Under the pieces are notes generated by a model. It was not told the origin of the DNA, made no database searches, and saw only the letters and a program-made list of their open reading frames with translations. A DNA stretch of 45,205 nt from an uncultured Bacteroidales bacterium (GTDB lineage: Bacteria > Bacteroidota > Bacteroidia > Bacteroidales > UBA932), in NCBI GenBank assembly GCA_945868745.1, contig CAMBMK010000008.1:1-45205 (forward strand), written 5' to 3'. Shown here piece by piece: positions 1 through 8,472 of this stretch. Numbering within the stretch: position 1 is the stretch's first letter; every line of letters begins with the position of its first letter. A program made the translations under genes and the position numbers.

Positions 1-2
1 AA

Positions 3-1688
3 GAGGGGGCAAGCCTGGACGCGAAGGCTGACGAAATCTGGTCCACTCTCGTCGAGGACATTCCGATGATGGAGTTCGACGTGGATGTCAAAAAGACGAC
101 AGCCACATTCACTCCCCTAAGGCAGCTGATGTTTGACGAGTCCAATGACGGAAGCGGCCTTGAAAAAGGCAACAGGGGGCTTCTTGTCATATTGCTCAGC
201 GCTGTCATCGCCATACTCCTTTTCGCCGTCACCAACTATATCAACCTGACGGTCGCAAACACCGGGATGAGGGCAAGGGAAATGGCAACCCGCAGGCTTC
301 TCGGCAGCTCCCCGAAGGAAATAATCAGCAAACTTGTGGGAGAATCCATACTCATCGTGCTGGTTTCCTTCCTCATAGGTCTCGGGCTGGCTTTCCTGTT
401 CCAGGACGATATGGCATCGATGTTCCGGGGCAGGATAATGCTCGAAAATGACTTCACTCCGGGGACGGTGGGCACCTGCCTCTGCTTCATCGTGGTGACC
501 GGCCTGCTTGCCGGAATCATCCCGGGGGTCCAGATTTCATCCTTCAAGCCGATAGACGTGGTAAGGGGAAGCTTCCGCTACAGGTCGAAAATGGTGTTCA
601 GCAGGGTGTTCATCATGGTCCAGAATGTCATCACCATAGTGATGCTCACGCTGTCATTGGTGGTTGCCCTACAGATCAATGCGCTCGTCAATGCTCCTCT
701 CGGAATCACCACTGAGGATGTCCTGTTCATCTCTCCGGACGAACCGGGCGACTCCGAGGCTATTCTTTCCACACTCCAGAGGCTGCCTTGCGTCCAAAGA
801 ATCGGAACGAGCCGCGGCAGCTGTCTCTCAGTGGGAATGTCTTCAATCAGGATGATGAAGGACATGGAAGGCGCCACCCATCTTATCTTTCAGGCGAGCC
901 TCGACAGGGAAGCGATGGAGATTTACGGACTGGAGATATTGGATGATTACGGGGCATCGGAGGGCGCCGTCTATATCAATGAAAAGATGAAGGAGAAACT
1001 CGGCCTTTCGGACTCCGACAGGGAGATCCGGTGGGGCGGCGGACAGACGGAGCAGATTGCCGGCATAATCAGCAATTTCCATAAAGGCAACATTCTCAAT
1101 GATTTCGAGGAGTTTGCAATCTATCTTAAGGACACGGAGGCGATGAAGGAACCAAACTTTGTAGTCAAGACCGACGGCTCTCCGGAGGCATACAGGACAA
1201 TCACTGATGCCCTGGGAGAGGTTGTCACGGACAGGCGCGATATTGACTGGATTGTCCAGGACCTTGACATGATGATTGCATCCCAGTTTGAAGAGGAAAG
1301 GAATGTCCTGCATATTGTCCTGATGTTCACAGGAATAGCCCTTCTGATTTCAATATTCGGCTTCATCGGGCTGTCACTGTTCTTCATCCGCCAGCGCAAG
1401 AGCGAGATTGCCGTAAGGAGAATAATGGGAGGAAGTGTCCGCGAGGTCATCCTGCTGATGCTCACCAAGTTCTGTGTTCCGCTGATGGTCTCCTGCATAG
1501 TGGCCGTGCCTGTGGCGTTTTACATCTCGGACAGGTGGCTCCAGGATTTCAGCTACCGTATCCCCCTTGGCGCCTGGATATTCATCCTTACCTGCGTGCT
1601 TTCGCTGCTGATTGCCGTGCTTTCGGTGCTCTGGCAGACTGTCCACGCCGTCCGCCGCAACCCGGCAGAAGGTATCAAGACAGAATAG
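3..1688 (+). CDS. FtsX/MacB-type ABC transporter permease, 5' end cut by the window
   Basis: Inner-membrane permease subunit of an export-type ABC transporter. The frame is open to the left edge, so the N-terminus lies outside; about 560 residues are visible, where full family members run to about 770-800. Seven hydrophobic segments can be seen: four in the first half around a motif reading ATRRLLGSS, typical of FtsX-like domains, and three at the C-terminus after a soluble periplasmic stretch, with a second motif AVRRIMGGS. The C-terminus ends in the usual NPAEGIKTE. Two FtsX domains separated by a periplasmic domain match the Bacteroidota version of MacB-like permeases. The ATPase and a second permease follow on the same strand. 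The substrate cannot be told from sequence; peptides, lipoproteins or toxic compounds are known for the wider family. Confidence 0.88.
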   Translation, partial: EGASLDAKADEIWSTLVEDIPMMEFDVDVKKTTATFTPLRQLMFDESNDGSGLEKGNRGLLVILLSAVIAILLFAVTNYINLTVANTGMRAREMATRRLLGSSPKEIISKLVGESILIVLVSFLIGLGLAFLFQDDMASMFRGRIMLENDFTPGTVGTCLCFIVVTGLLAGIIPGVQISSFKPIDVVRGSFRYRSKMVFSRVFIMVQNVITIVMLTLSLVVALQINALVNAPLGITTEDVLFISPDEPGDSEAILSTLQRLPCVQRIGTSRGSCLSVGMSSIRMMKDMEGATHLIFQASLDREAMEIYGLEILDDYGASEGAVYINEKMKEKLGLSDSDREIRWGGGQTEQIAGIISNFHKGNILNDFEEFAIYLKDTEAMKEPNFVVKTDGSPEAYRTITDALGEVVTDRRDIDWIVQDLDMMIASQFEEERNVLHIVLMFTGIALLISIFGFIGLSLFFIRQRKSEIAVRRIMGGSVREVILLMLTKFCVPLMVSCIVAVPVAFYISDRWLQDFSYRIPLGAWIFILTCVLSLLIAVLSVLWQTVHAVRRNPAEGIKTE

Positions 1689-1809
1689 ATTTCTCGACTC
1701 AGCCCTTCGGGCTCCGCTCGTAATCGACGAAGTCGCTTGAGCGATAGCGAAAGAAATGACAATATTGTCATCTCGACTGAAGGCACGAAGTGCCGTAATG
1801 GAGAGATCT
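1687..1809 (+). repeat. Hairpin-rich intergenic element inside the ABC transporter operon
   Basis: The stretch between permease and ATPase genes is bounded by AGATTTCTC (1687-1695, overlapping the TAG stop) and GAGAGATCT (1801-1809), which can pair with one wobble. Inside are short hairpins: CCCTTCGGG, TCGCT-TG-AGCGA, the perfect palindrome ATGACAATATTGTCAT, and GGCAC-GAA-GTGCC. TCTCGACT occurs twice in direct orientation. The make-up suggests a small dispersed structured repeat rather than a promoter, but only one copy is seen here. Confidence 0.5.
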
Positions 1810-1845
1810 GAATGAATATAAATAACAATAAAATATCAAACAACC

Positions 1846-2526
1846 ATGATTAAAGTAAATGACCTGTGCAAAGTGTTCCGCACAGAAGAAATCGAAACGA
1901 CTGCATTGAACAACGTATCGTTTGAAATTGCGGACGGGGAGTTTGTGGCGGTAATGGGCCCGTCCGGATGCGGCAAGTCAACCCTCCTCAACATTCTCGG
2001 CCTGCTCGACAACCCTTCCTCCGGGAGCTATGAGCTTCTCGGCAAGGAGGTGGCCAGGCTCAGGGAAAAGGACCGCACAAAGTTCCGCAAGGGCAACATC
2101 GGCTTTGTCTTCCAGAGCTTCAACCTCATCGACGAACTCAATGTGTATGAGAATGTCGAGCTTCCTCTGCGTTATCTCGGCATCAGCGCATCCGAGCGCA
2201 GGGAGAGGGTGACCGCTATGCTCAAGAGGATGAATATCAGCCACCGTGCCCAGCATTTCCCGCAGCAGCTCTCCGGCGGTCAGCAGCAGAGGGTGGCGAT
2301 TGCGAGGGCGTGCGTCTCAAGCCCCAAGCTGATACTTGCCGACGAGCCTACCGGCAACCTTGACTCCAAAAACGGCAAGGAGGTTATGGACCTTCTCGGG
2401 GAGCTCAACAGGGAGGGAACGACCATTGTGATGGTAACCCATTCACAGAGAGATGCTTCCTGCGCCCAGCGCATCATCAGCCTATTCGACGGTCAGATTG
2501 TCAGCGATGTCCAGAACGAGTTGTAA
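1846..2526 (+). CDS. ABC transporter ATP-binding protein (MacB/LolD class)
   Basis: Cytoplasmic ATPase of 226 residues that powers the flanking FtsX-type permeases. All nucleotide-binding motifs are intact: Walker A GPSGCGKST (38-46), Q-loop Gln90, signature LSGGQ (142-146), Walker B LILADE (162-167) and switch His199 in VTHS. The length and the N-terminal pattern are those of the LolD/MacB family, whose members work by mechanotransmission and not by passing substrate through the membrane. The gene sits between two permeases; its stop is 3 bases before the next ATG, so translation of the downstream permease is probably coupled. No Shine-Dalgarno sequence precedes the ATG, as is usual in Bacteroidota. 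Confidence 0.95.
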   Translation: MIKVNDLCKVFRTEEIETTALNNVSFEIADGEFVAVMGPSGCGKSTLLNILGLLDNPSSGSYELLGKEVARLREKDRTKFRKGNIGFVFQSFNLIDELNVYENVELPLRYLGISASERRERVTAMLKRMNISHRAQHFPQQLSGGQQQRVAIARACVSSPKLILADEPTGNLDSKNGKEVMDLLGELNREGTTIVMVTHSQRDASCAQRIISLFDGQIVSDVQNEL

Positions 2527-2529
2527 CGA

Positions 2530-4875
2530 ATGAAAAGTTTTTTAGCAATACTGAGGAAGTATTCAGTGGCGATGGTTATGAACCTCATCGGTCTGACGCT
2601 GGGGTTCACTGCCTTTATGGTGCTGATGGTGCAGGTCGGATATGAAAGGGGATTCGACCGTAATCATCCCACATCCGGACGCATCTACCGTGTGGACAAA
2701 ACCGGCACCGGCAAGGATGACATCTTCAGGAATATTCTCCCGAGGGGGTATGCCGACGACATAATCACGTGTTCGCCCCACATAGAGGCCGGTTCAATCA
2801 CCTGCCCGTTCATCGGTGACATTATCTTCAGTGCCGCAAAGGAAGACGGAAGAATGCAGGATGTATTCAAGAGCAGGATAAACGTAGTATATCCGGAATT
2901 CTTCAAAGTGTTCGGCGCTGAATTCGTTGAAGGCAGTGCCGGGGCTTTGGCGGACGACACCACCGTAGCCATCCCCCAATCTTTGGCAGAAAAACTGTTC
3001 TCCGGAGAGCCGGCTGTCGGCAAGGTGCTGTCCCACAACGAACAATATATCTTCGGCGAAGAGAGGGGCCTCAACCTGGTTGTCGGTGCGGTCTATAGGG
3101 ATTTCCCCGAGAACTCCCAGATCCGCAACGATATCTATCTCAATGCCGGTGATATCCAGAAAGGGAGCTATGGCGGAGCCAACTTCAATTGCTACCTCCT
3201 TCTCGACAGCCCTGACAGCAGGGAGGTTGTGGAGAGTACGTTCAACGGGGCCTTCGACTATGACAGTGACTGGCTGACCGACATTGAGCTGACCCCTGTG
3301 GAGGAGATATATTTCGCCGATGCGGGCAGCGCAATCTATAAGAACGGAAGCCGGAGCAGGATGTGGATTCTTATCTGCATTTCCTTTGCCGTGCTGCTTA
3401 TAGGCGGAATCAACTACACCACCTTCTTTACTGCGCTGGCCCCGATGCGTGTCAGGAACATCAACACGAGGAAAATCCTGGGCAGCAGTGTCCCGGCTCT
3501 CCGCGCATCCCTGGTGCTCGAGGCAGTGCTCTTCAGCGGGGCAGCCTTCGTCCTGGCGCTTTGCATAATTGCTCCGGCAAGTTCTGCGCTGGCCGCGGAA
3601 GGCCTTGTGGATATGCCTTTCAGGCTCCCTCAACAGGTATCCCTGACTGTTGCATCCGCATTTACGGCCCTGCTTATCGGGCTCATAGCCGGTCTTTTCC
3701 CGAGTGTCTATGTCACCAGCCTTCCTCCGGCGCTGGCCCTTAAGGGCGATATGCAGTATTCGTTGTCCGGAAAGCGCTTCCGCTCGGTGATGATGATTCT
3801 CCAATACTCAGTCTCATTTGTCCTGCTGATTTTCGTCATTTCCCTTTACCGTCAGAACCATTATCTGATAAGCCGCGACAACGGCTTTGAAAAGGACAGG
3901 GTGGCCGTGGTGAAAATTTCGCAGAATCATTATGCAAAAAGCGCTGAGTGGCTCAGGCAGAGCCTTATGGCATTGGATGAGGTCGAGGATGTCGCATTCT
4001 CGATGGAATGCATGGGAGGGTCGGATGTCTATAATACATCGACTTTCGATTACAATGGCCGGCCAATCAGGACATACGTGTTCTATTGCAGCCCCAATTT
4101 CCTCAGTGTCATGGGAATACCTGTTGTCGAGGGAAGGAACTTCTCCGAATCGGACAGGACGGGCCGGAGCGTGATCATCAACAGGGCCGCTGCCGACCAG
4201 GGCATAGACATGTATGCAGGCGGGGCGCTTGACGGCTTCGAGATAATCGGACAGACCGGAGATGTCTGCATCAATTCCCTCAGGCAGGAGGTTTCGCCGG
4301 TGTGCTATATTGCTCTCCCGGAGGGATATTCTTCAATGACATGGACTTACATAAGGCTTGCCGAAGGATATGACCGTCTGGAGTGTGTCAGCAGGATCAA
4401 TGCGGTTCTTTGCGGTATGGATCCGGCTTACCTTTTCGAGACCATGCTCTATGACAGCATTCTCGGAGAGCTGTACAGGCCCGAAATCAAGCAGGAGAAG
4501 GTGGTATCGCTGTTTTCCATGCTTGCCGCCGTCCTCGCGCTTGTCGGGATTTTCGGACAGGTGCTTCTCGACCTGCAATACAGCAGGCGCACCATTGCCA
4601 TAAGGAAGGTATATGGGGCCGACAATTGTCCCCTGATAAGGGAAACTCTCGCGAAGTATGCCGCCAGGCTGCTTGCGGCCTTCCTGATTGCTGTGCCGCC
4701 CGGGTGGTTTGCGATTGTCAGGTGGCAGGAGAGTTTTGTGGAAAAGGTGGGTGTCTCCGGATTGGAGTTTGTCGCGGCATTTGCCGCCATCGGGCTTCTG
4801 ACTCTTGCAGTCGTGGCGCTGATGTCCTGGAGAGCCGTCTCGGCCAATCCCGTGAATTCCCTGAAAACGGAATGA
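2530..4875 (+). CDS. FtsX/MacB-type ABC transporter permease (second)
   Basis: Complete 781-residue permease. An N-terminal membrane helix is followed by a MacB-like periplasmic domain (about 45-275), a block of membrane helices near 280, 335, 375 and 420, a second periplasmic domain, and a C-terminal FtsX domain with helices near 660, 715 and 755. The motif TIAIRKVYGAD before the last helices and the C-terminus NPVNSLKTE are typical. It probably forms a heterodimer with the upstream permease, both driven by the ATPase. No membrane-fusion protein or TolC-like gene is visible, but the operon begins outside the window. The nearby kinase/regulator pair on the other strand is a candidate controller, by analogy with Bacteroidota loci where sigma-54 regulators adjoin such transporters; that link is inference. 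Confidence 0.9.
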   Translation: MKSFLAILRKYSVAMVMNLIGLTLGFTAFMVLMVQVGYERGFDRNHPTSGRIYRVDKTGTGKDDIFRNILPRGYADDIITCSPHIEAGSITCPFIGDIIFSAAKEDGRMQDVFKSRINVVYPEFFKVFGAEFVEGSAGALADDTTVAIPQSLAEKLFSGEPAVGKVLSHNEQYIFGEERGLNLVVGAVYRDFPENSQIRNDIYLNAGDIQKGSYGGANFNCYLLLDSPDSREVVESTFNGAFDYDSDWLTDIELTPVEEIYFADAGSAIYKNGSRSRMWILICISFAVLLIGGINYTTFFTALAPMRVRNINTRKILGSSVPALRASLVLEAVLFSGAAFVLALCIIAPASSALAAEGLVDMPFRLPQQVSLTVASAFTALLIGLIAGLFPSVYVTSLPPALALKGDMQYSLSGKRFRSVMMILQYSVSFVLLIFVISLYRQNHYLISRDNGFEKDRVAVVKISQNHYAKSAEWLRQSLMALDEVEDVAFSMECMGGSDVYNTSTFDYNGRPIRTYVFYCSPNFLSVMGIPVVEGRNFSESDRTGRSVIINRAAADQGIDMYAGGALDGFEIIGQTGDVCINSLRQEVSPVCYIALPEGYSSMTWTYIRLAEGYDRLECVSRINAVLCGMDPAYLFETMLYDSILGELYRPEIKQEKVVSLFSMLAAVLALVGIFGQVLLDLQYSRRTIAIRKVYGADNCPLIRETLAKYAARLLAAFLIAVPPGWFAIVRWQESFVEKVGVSGLEFVAAFAAIGLLTLAVVALMSWRAVSANPVNSLKTE

Positions 4876-4883
4876 TGAAACGT

Positions 4884-4896
4884 TTCCGCCATGATG
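4884..4896 (+). repeat. Left 13-bp direct repeat flanking higBA
   Basis: TTCCGCCATGATG lies 8 bases after the permease stop and recurs exactly at 5644-5656, in the last codons of higA. The pair brackets the toxin-antitoxin genes. Confidence 0.6.
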
Positions 4897-4970
4897 TAAA
4901 TATTGGACCGTTGAAATTTTGCATAAAGGAACATTTACGAAGAAAAATTTTAATATTCGGAATTATTGCT

Positions 4971-4978
4971 TATTTTTG
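4971..4978 (+). promoter_or_regulatory. Candidate -7 box for higBA
   Basis: TATTTTTG fits the Bacteroidota -7 consensus TAnnTTTG and ends 14 bases before the higB ATG. The matching upstream position holds TTTA instead of TTTG with a 19-base spacer. The surrounding stretch is strikingly AT-rich compared with the neighbouring genes. Confidence 0.5.
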
Positions 4979-4992
4979 CAAAAAACCAAGTC

Positions 4993-5292
4993 ATGAGAAT
5001 CGTGTCGCAAAGGAAGTTGAGGGAGTTTTACGATAAAGAAGAATATGCCGATGCGAAGACTCCTCTTGAGCGGTGGTATCATATTGTGTCGGATGCCCAT
5101 TGGAGCGGATTTGCGGAGATGAAACGCGACTTCAACTCTGTGGATTCAGTGGGGAATCAGCACTATGTGTTCAATATCGGAGGAAACAAGTTCAGATTGG
5201 TTGTCGTCGTGAAGTTTGTGATGGGATATGTTTTCATCCGGTTTGTCGGGACGCATAAGCAATATGACAGGATAGATGCATCAAATGTTTGA
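4993..5292 (+). CDS. higB: HigB-family toxin (type II toxin-antitoxin)
   Basis: A 99-residue RelE-fold toxin of the HigB_toxin family, expected to cleave mRNA on the ribosome. Family marks are an N-terminal helix beginning MRIVSQRKLREF, the middle region with DFNSVDSVGN followed by YVFNIGGNKFRLVV, and the C-terminal strand FIRFVGTHKQYD. A longer frame exists upstream, but the ATG at 4993 gives the normal family N-terminus and fits the -7 box just before it. The toxin gene precedes the antitoxin gene, the usual order for HigBA. Its stop lies 10 bases before the antitoxin ATG, so the two are co-transcribed. All core residues appear present, so the toxin is probably active. Confidence 0.9.
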   Translation: MRIVSQRKLREFYDKEEYADAKTPLERWYHIVSDAHWSGFAEMKRDFNSVDSVGNQHYVFNIGGNKFRLVVVVKFVMGYVFIRFVGTHKQYDRIDASNV

Positions 5293-5302
5293 GGAAAAGA
5301 AT

Positions 5303-5665
5303 ATGAGACAGATAACGGAAGCACAGTATCAGTTGGCTTTGTCGAGAGTTGAGGAACTCCTCCCGGCAGTAGGTGAGGATATGTCTCCTGATGACCCGAA
5401 GGCTGTGGAGCTGGCTATGATGTCAGAAATAGTGATTGACTATGAGGAGTCTCATTATCCTATTGAAAAGCCTACAGTGGCTGAGTTGATCAAGGATGGC
5501 CTCAAGGAGATGAAACTCACCCAGAAAGAGCTGGCGCAGCAACTGGGTATCAGCACGACGAGGGTGAATGATTTTACTTCAGGCAGGGCGGAACCGAGCC
5601 TGTCGGTAGCCGGCTCCATCTGCAGGATTCTCAGAATCAGCCCTTCCGCCATGATGAGAATGTAG
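5303..5665 (+). CDS. higA: HigA-family antitoxin with helix-turn-helix
   Basis: A 120-residue antitoxin. The N-terminal half (about 1-60) is an acidic region of the type seen in longer HigA proteins; the C-terminal half is an XRE-type helix-turn-helix with LTQKELAQQLGISTTRVNDF and SGRAEPSLSVA. It should bind and neutralise HigB and repress the shared promoter. ATGs at 5276 and 5285 are in frame but overlap the toxin; 5303 is preferred because GAGGAAAAG precedes it as a ribosome-binding site. The last codons (SAMMRM) contain the right-hand copy of the 13-bp direct repeat, so the C-terminal tip may have been shaped by the event that placed the module here. Confidence 0.88.
   Translation: MRQITEAQYQLALSRVEELLPAVGEDMSPDDPKAVELAMMSEIVIDYEESHYPIEKPTVAELIKDGLKEMKLTQKELAQQLGISTTRVNDFTSGRAEPSLSVAGSICRILRISPSAMMRM
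5644..5656 (+). repeat. Right 13-bp direct repeat flanking higBA
   Basis: Exact second copy of TTCCGCCATGATG, in the same orientation as 4884-4896, within the end of higA. A related string TTCCGCCATTATC occurs at 5916-5928 in the hairpin at the kinase 3' end. Confidence 0.6.
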
Positions 5666-5757
5666 AAAAGGGCGCAATCACTCCCCGCGTTGGAGCGGAA
5701 ATGAGATTGCCGAAGGAAGTCGAATAGCGGAGACGCCCGCTGGAGCAAAGCGGACCG

Positions 5758-5893
5758 GGCGGCATCAGCCGCCGTGGCGGAACGTCAGGGAGTTTTTCGA
5801 AGAAAAACGAACCAGTGGAGCCACCGGCCGGAGCGAGAGCGCAGGCCGTATCCCCCTGAAAGGGGGAAGTCGCGCAGCGACAGAGGGTTGAGA
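5758..5893 (+). repeat. Multi-hairpin dispersed repeat, copy 1
   Basis: Successive short stems with tiny loops: GGCGGC-ATCA-GCCGCC (5758-5773), GTTTTTC-GAA-GAAAAAC (5792-5808), CCCCCT-GAA-AGGGGG (5852-5866), GTCGC-GCA-GCGAC (5869-5881), then the shared tail GGGTTGAGAGGCTGA that leads into the hairpin at 5894-5940. The same string of elements, in the same order, recurs on the minus strand at 28886-29060 and 29377-29575. Upstream of 5758, back to about 5670, further imperfect stems are present (CAATC near 5670 with GATTG near 5704). No gene fits in 5666-5923. Confidence 0.75.
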
Positions 5894-5940
5894 GGCTGAC
5901 ATTCAGATAATGGCGTTCCGCCATTATCTGAACGTCAGCC
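5894..5940. repeat. 22-bp-stem hairpin covering the kinase stop codon
   Basis: Two 22-base arms around a 3-base loop (TTC) match at 21 of 22 positions. The right arm is the 3' end of the histidine kinase gene including its TAA; the left arm is the end of repeat copy 1. There is no T-run on either side, so it is not a standard intrinsic terminator, though it could block 3' exonucleases acting on either convergent transcript. Confidence 0.7.
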
Positions 5941-7132
5941 GGAACGTGGTGCCGGACAGGTCGCTGCCGAGCAGAGTGATGGAGCCGCCGTGCATACGCA
6001 TGATCTGCCGTGACAGGCTCAGGCCGATGCCGCTGCCCTCTTTCTTTGTGGTGAAGAACGGCACGAATATGTCTTTCCGGCTGCTCTCGCTGATTGGATG
6101 GCCGTCATTGCAGACGTCCACCACAGTGATGTCGTTGGCGTCAATCCCGGCCTCGATCACCACATTTTGCGCCCCTGCCTGCAGGGCATTCTTCAGCAGA
6201 TTGATGAAAATCTGGCTGATCTGGCCATAGTCCGCATAAAGGAGGATATCCTCGCTCCTGCCTACATAACGGCAACTCGCCCCGGCTGCCTCGAAATCAG
6301 CCTTTGTCAGCCCAATCACGCTGTCAATCAACTCCTTGAGCTCAAAAGCCCTTTTCATCGGGAGCGACAGCCCGGTAAGATTGCGGTAGGTCCTGACAAA
6401 CTTTATCAGGTCGCGGGACGAGGAGGAAATCGTCTGGAGCCCCTTCTTCCTGTCCGGGTCGGTCTCATCTTCAAGCAGCGCCTCGCTGAGCGACGCAATT
6501 GGGGAGACCGTGTTCATTATCTCGTGTGTCAGCACCCTCAGAAGCTTCTCCCACGAGCTGAACTCATACTCGTCCATCTGACCGCTGATATCGTTCAATG
6601 CGGTGATATTCACTTCCTTGCCTGAAAGAACTGCCCGTGTGCAGGCCACCGATAGCGTCCTTCCGCCCCTTTCGTTTTCGACGGTTATGCGCCCCTCCCG
6701 CTCCGGGGTGACCTGCAGAAAAGCCCTGTCGATTCCGTCCCCGATATTGCGGAGCTGCCTTATGCTGCTGAGCGACGATACCCCCAACATCTTGAGCGCC
6801 ACATTGTTGCAGTATCTGACTGCCCCGTCACCGTCCCACACCACAATCCCCGTCGTGATGTTCTCCATCATCTTCGAAAGATATTCCTCCTGCTCCTTGA
6901 TTGCCTCCTTTTCCTTCAGGAAAATGCCCCTGAGCCTGTTAAGCGTCCTGTTGACATTCAGGTCCCTGAGCGACCTTTCGTTAAATTTGAAATTGGTTTC
7001 CCCGTCTTCCAGGGCATCGAGCATATAGGAAGTCTTCCTGCAGACCTTGCGGGAAATGACAAAAAACGACACCGCCGCGGTCACGGCGGCGACAAGTGCG
7101 CAAAGGCCTATGGCACCCCAAGTGGAAAGCAT
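5924..7132 (-). CDS. NtrB-like PAS sensor histidine kinase
   Basis: A 402-residue membrane-anchored kinase. A single N-terminal membrane helix (about 4-27) is followed by a short linker, a PAS-like domain (about 85-185), a dimerisation domain with the phosphorylated His203 in LTHEIMNTVSP, and an ATP-binding domain with N-box NLLKNALQAG (311-320), G1 box NDG (342-344) and G2 box GSGIG (366-370). There is no real periplasmic domain, so it probably reads a cytoplasmic or membrane signal. It starts 2 bases after the stop of the regulator gene, with which it forms a two-component pair. Its last codons lie in a long hairpin shared with a dispersed repeat. Confidence 0.92.
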   Translation of the reverse strand: MLSTWGAIGLCALVAAVTAAVSFFVISRKVCRKTSYMLDALEDGETNFKFNERSLRDLNVNRTLNRLRGIFLKEKEAIKEQEEYLSKMMENITTGIVVWDGDGAVRYCNNVALKMLGVSSLSSIRQLRNIGDGIDRAFLQVTPEREGRITVENERGGRTLSVACTRAVLSGKEVNITALNDISGQMDEYEFSSWEKLLRVLTHEIMNTVSPIASLSEALLEDETDPDRKKGLQTISSSSRDLIKFVRTYRNLTGLSLPMKRAFELKELIDSVIGLTKADFEAAGASCRYVGRSEDILLYADYGQISQIFINLLKNALQAGAQNVVIEAGIDANDITVVDVCNDGHPISESSRKDIFVPFFTTKKEGSGIGLSLSRQIMRMHGGSITLLGSDLSGTTFRLTFR

Positions 7133-7134
7133 AG

Positions 7135-8472
7135 CTAAATGCCGTATTTCTTGAGTTTTGCGTAAAGGGTGGGACGACTGATTTTCAATGCTTTGGCTAC
7201 CATTGAAAGATTGCCGCCGAATCTTTCGAGCGCATCCCTGATGGCCTTCTCCTCGGCCATCGCGAGAGTATCGCCCCCGCCATCCTGTGGCACTCTTGCC
7301 GTGGCATTGCTGAAATGGATGTCACCCTGGCGGATGACTCCTCCTTCCGACATGATCACGGCATTTTCAATGCAGTTCCTGAGCTCCCTGATATTGCCGG
7401 GCCACTGGTGCGTAAGCAGCTTTGCCGCTGCGTCATCGTCCAGCACAATGTCCCTGCGGTTGTATCTCTGCGAAAACTCCCCGATGAAGAGATTGCCCAG
7501 CGGGATGATTTCGTCCGGCCTTTCGCGGAGCGGAGGCAGATTGATGTGTATAGTGTTGATCCTGTAGAACAGGTCCTCCCTGAAGCTGCCTTCCGCCACC
7601 ATTTCCCCGATGTTGCGGTTGGTCGCGCAGATGAGCCTGATGTCAAAAGGGATTTCCTCCTTGCCGCCCACTCTCGCCACGCTGCGGTTCTGCAGGGCGC
7701 GCAGCAGCTTTGCCTGGAGGTGGAGCGGAATGTTGCCGATTTCGTCAAGGAAAAGTGTTCCCCCGTCGGCTGCTCCGAATTTGCCCTCGTGGTCGCTGAC
7801 CGCTCCCGTGAATGCTCCCCTGACATGGCCGAACATCTCGCTTTCAAAGAGGGTGTCGGTCACCGCGCCGAGGTCCACGGCGACATAGGGACCGTTTCTC
7901 CTCGCGGAAATGCTGTGGATATATGATGCCACCACATCCTTTCCCGTGCCGTTTTCTCCGGTTATGAGCACGCAGGCATCGGTCGGAGCAATCCGGTCGA
8001 GGGTGGCCCGGACCTGCCTCATTGCCTCTCCGCTGCCCCAGTAAACCGCCGCTGAAGACCTTTCAGGCACTCTTTTCCCGCTGTTCCTGCGGCTTGCATC
8101 CACCGCCTCGGAGAGAGTCCTGACGAGCTTTGCATTCTCCCACGGCTTCACAATGAAGTCAAATGCTCCGCGCTTCATCCCCTCCACTGCAAGGGAAATG
8201 TCGGCATATGCCGTAAACAGCACTACCTGCACCTCGGGATAATGCGCTTTGATTTCCGAAAGCCAGTACAGGCCTTCGTTGCCGGTATTGATGTCGGAAA
8301 CGAAATTCATGTCTAGAAGGACTGCGTCGGGCCTGAAGGTTGCGATTGTGCTCATCAGCTCCTTCGGGGAGGGGAGTGTCTCCACATCGGAAAAATGGTC
8401 GGGCAGAAATAGCTTCAGCGCCGACCTTATTCCCGAATTGTCGTCCACGACGAGTATCCTTCCGCGGGCCAT
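7135..8472 (-). CDS. Sigma-54-dependent response regulator (NtrC family)
   Basis: A 445-residue activator of RpoN promoters. The receiver domain has acidic Asp10/Asp11, phospho-acceptor Asp54 and Lys109. The AAA+ domain has Walker A GENGTGKD (172-179), the sigma-54 contact loop GAFTGA (219-224), Walker B with Asp243-Glu244, and the arginine-rich region after PPLRERPDEI. A C-terminal Fis-type helix-turn-helix ends the protein (SMVAKALKISRPTLYAKLKK). The ATG shares one base with the infB stop codon (TAATG), so translation is likely coupled to infB and the gene may be the fourth of the rimP-nusA-infB unit. The paired kinase follows. Target genes are not shown by the sequence; the ABC exporter nearby is a reasonable guess. 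Confidence 0.95.
   Translation of the reverse strand: MARGRILVVDDNSGIRSALKLFLPDHFSDVETLPSPKELMSTIATFRPDAVLLDMNFVSDINTGNEGLYWLSEIKAHYPEVQVVLFTAYADISLAVEGMKRGAFDFIVKPWENAKLVRTLSEAVDASRRNSGKRVPERSSAAVYWGSGEAMRQVRATLDRIAPTDACVLITGENGTGKDVVASYIHSISARRNGPYVAVDLGAVTDTLFESEMFGHVRGAFTGAVSDHEGKFGAADGGTLFLDEIGNIPLHLQAKLLRALQNRSVARVGGKEEIPFDIRLICATNRNIGEMVAEGSFREDLFYRINTIHINLPPLRERPDEIIPLGNLFIGEFSQRYNRRDIVLDDDAAAKLLTHQWPGNIRELRNCIENAVIMSEGGVIRQGDIHFSNATARVPQDGGGDTLAMAEEKAIRDALERFGGNLSMVAKALKISRPTLYAKLKKYGI

Noticed and set aside
2794..3804. 336-codon minus-strand frame opposite the second permease
   Set aside because: Shadow of a clear permease gene; no protein family features.
5637..5924. 95-codon minus-strand frame through repeat copy 1
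   Set aside because: It lies across hairpins, and the other repeat copies do not code for a related peptide.
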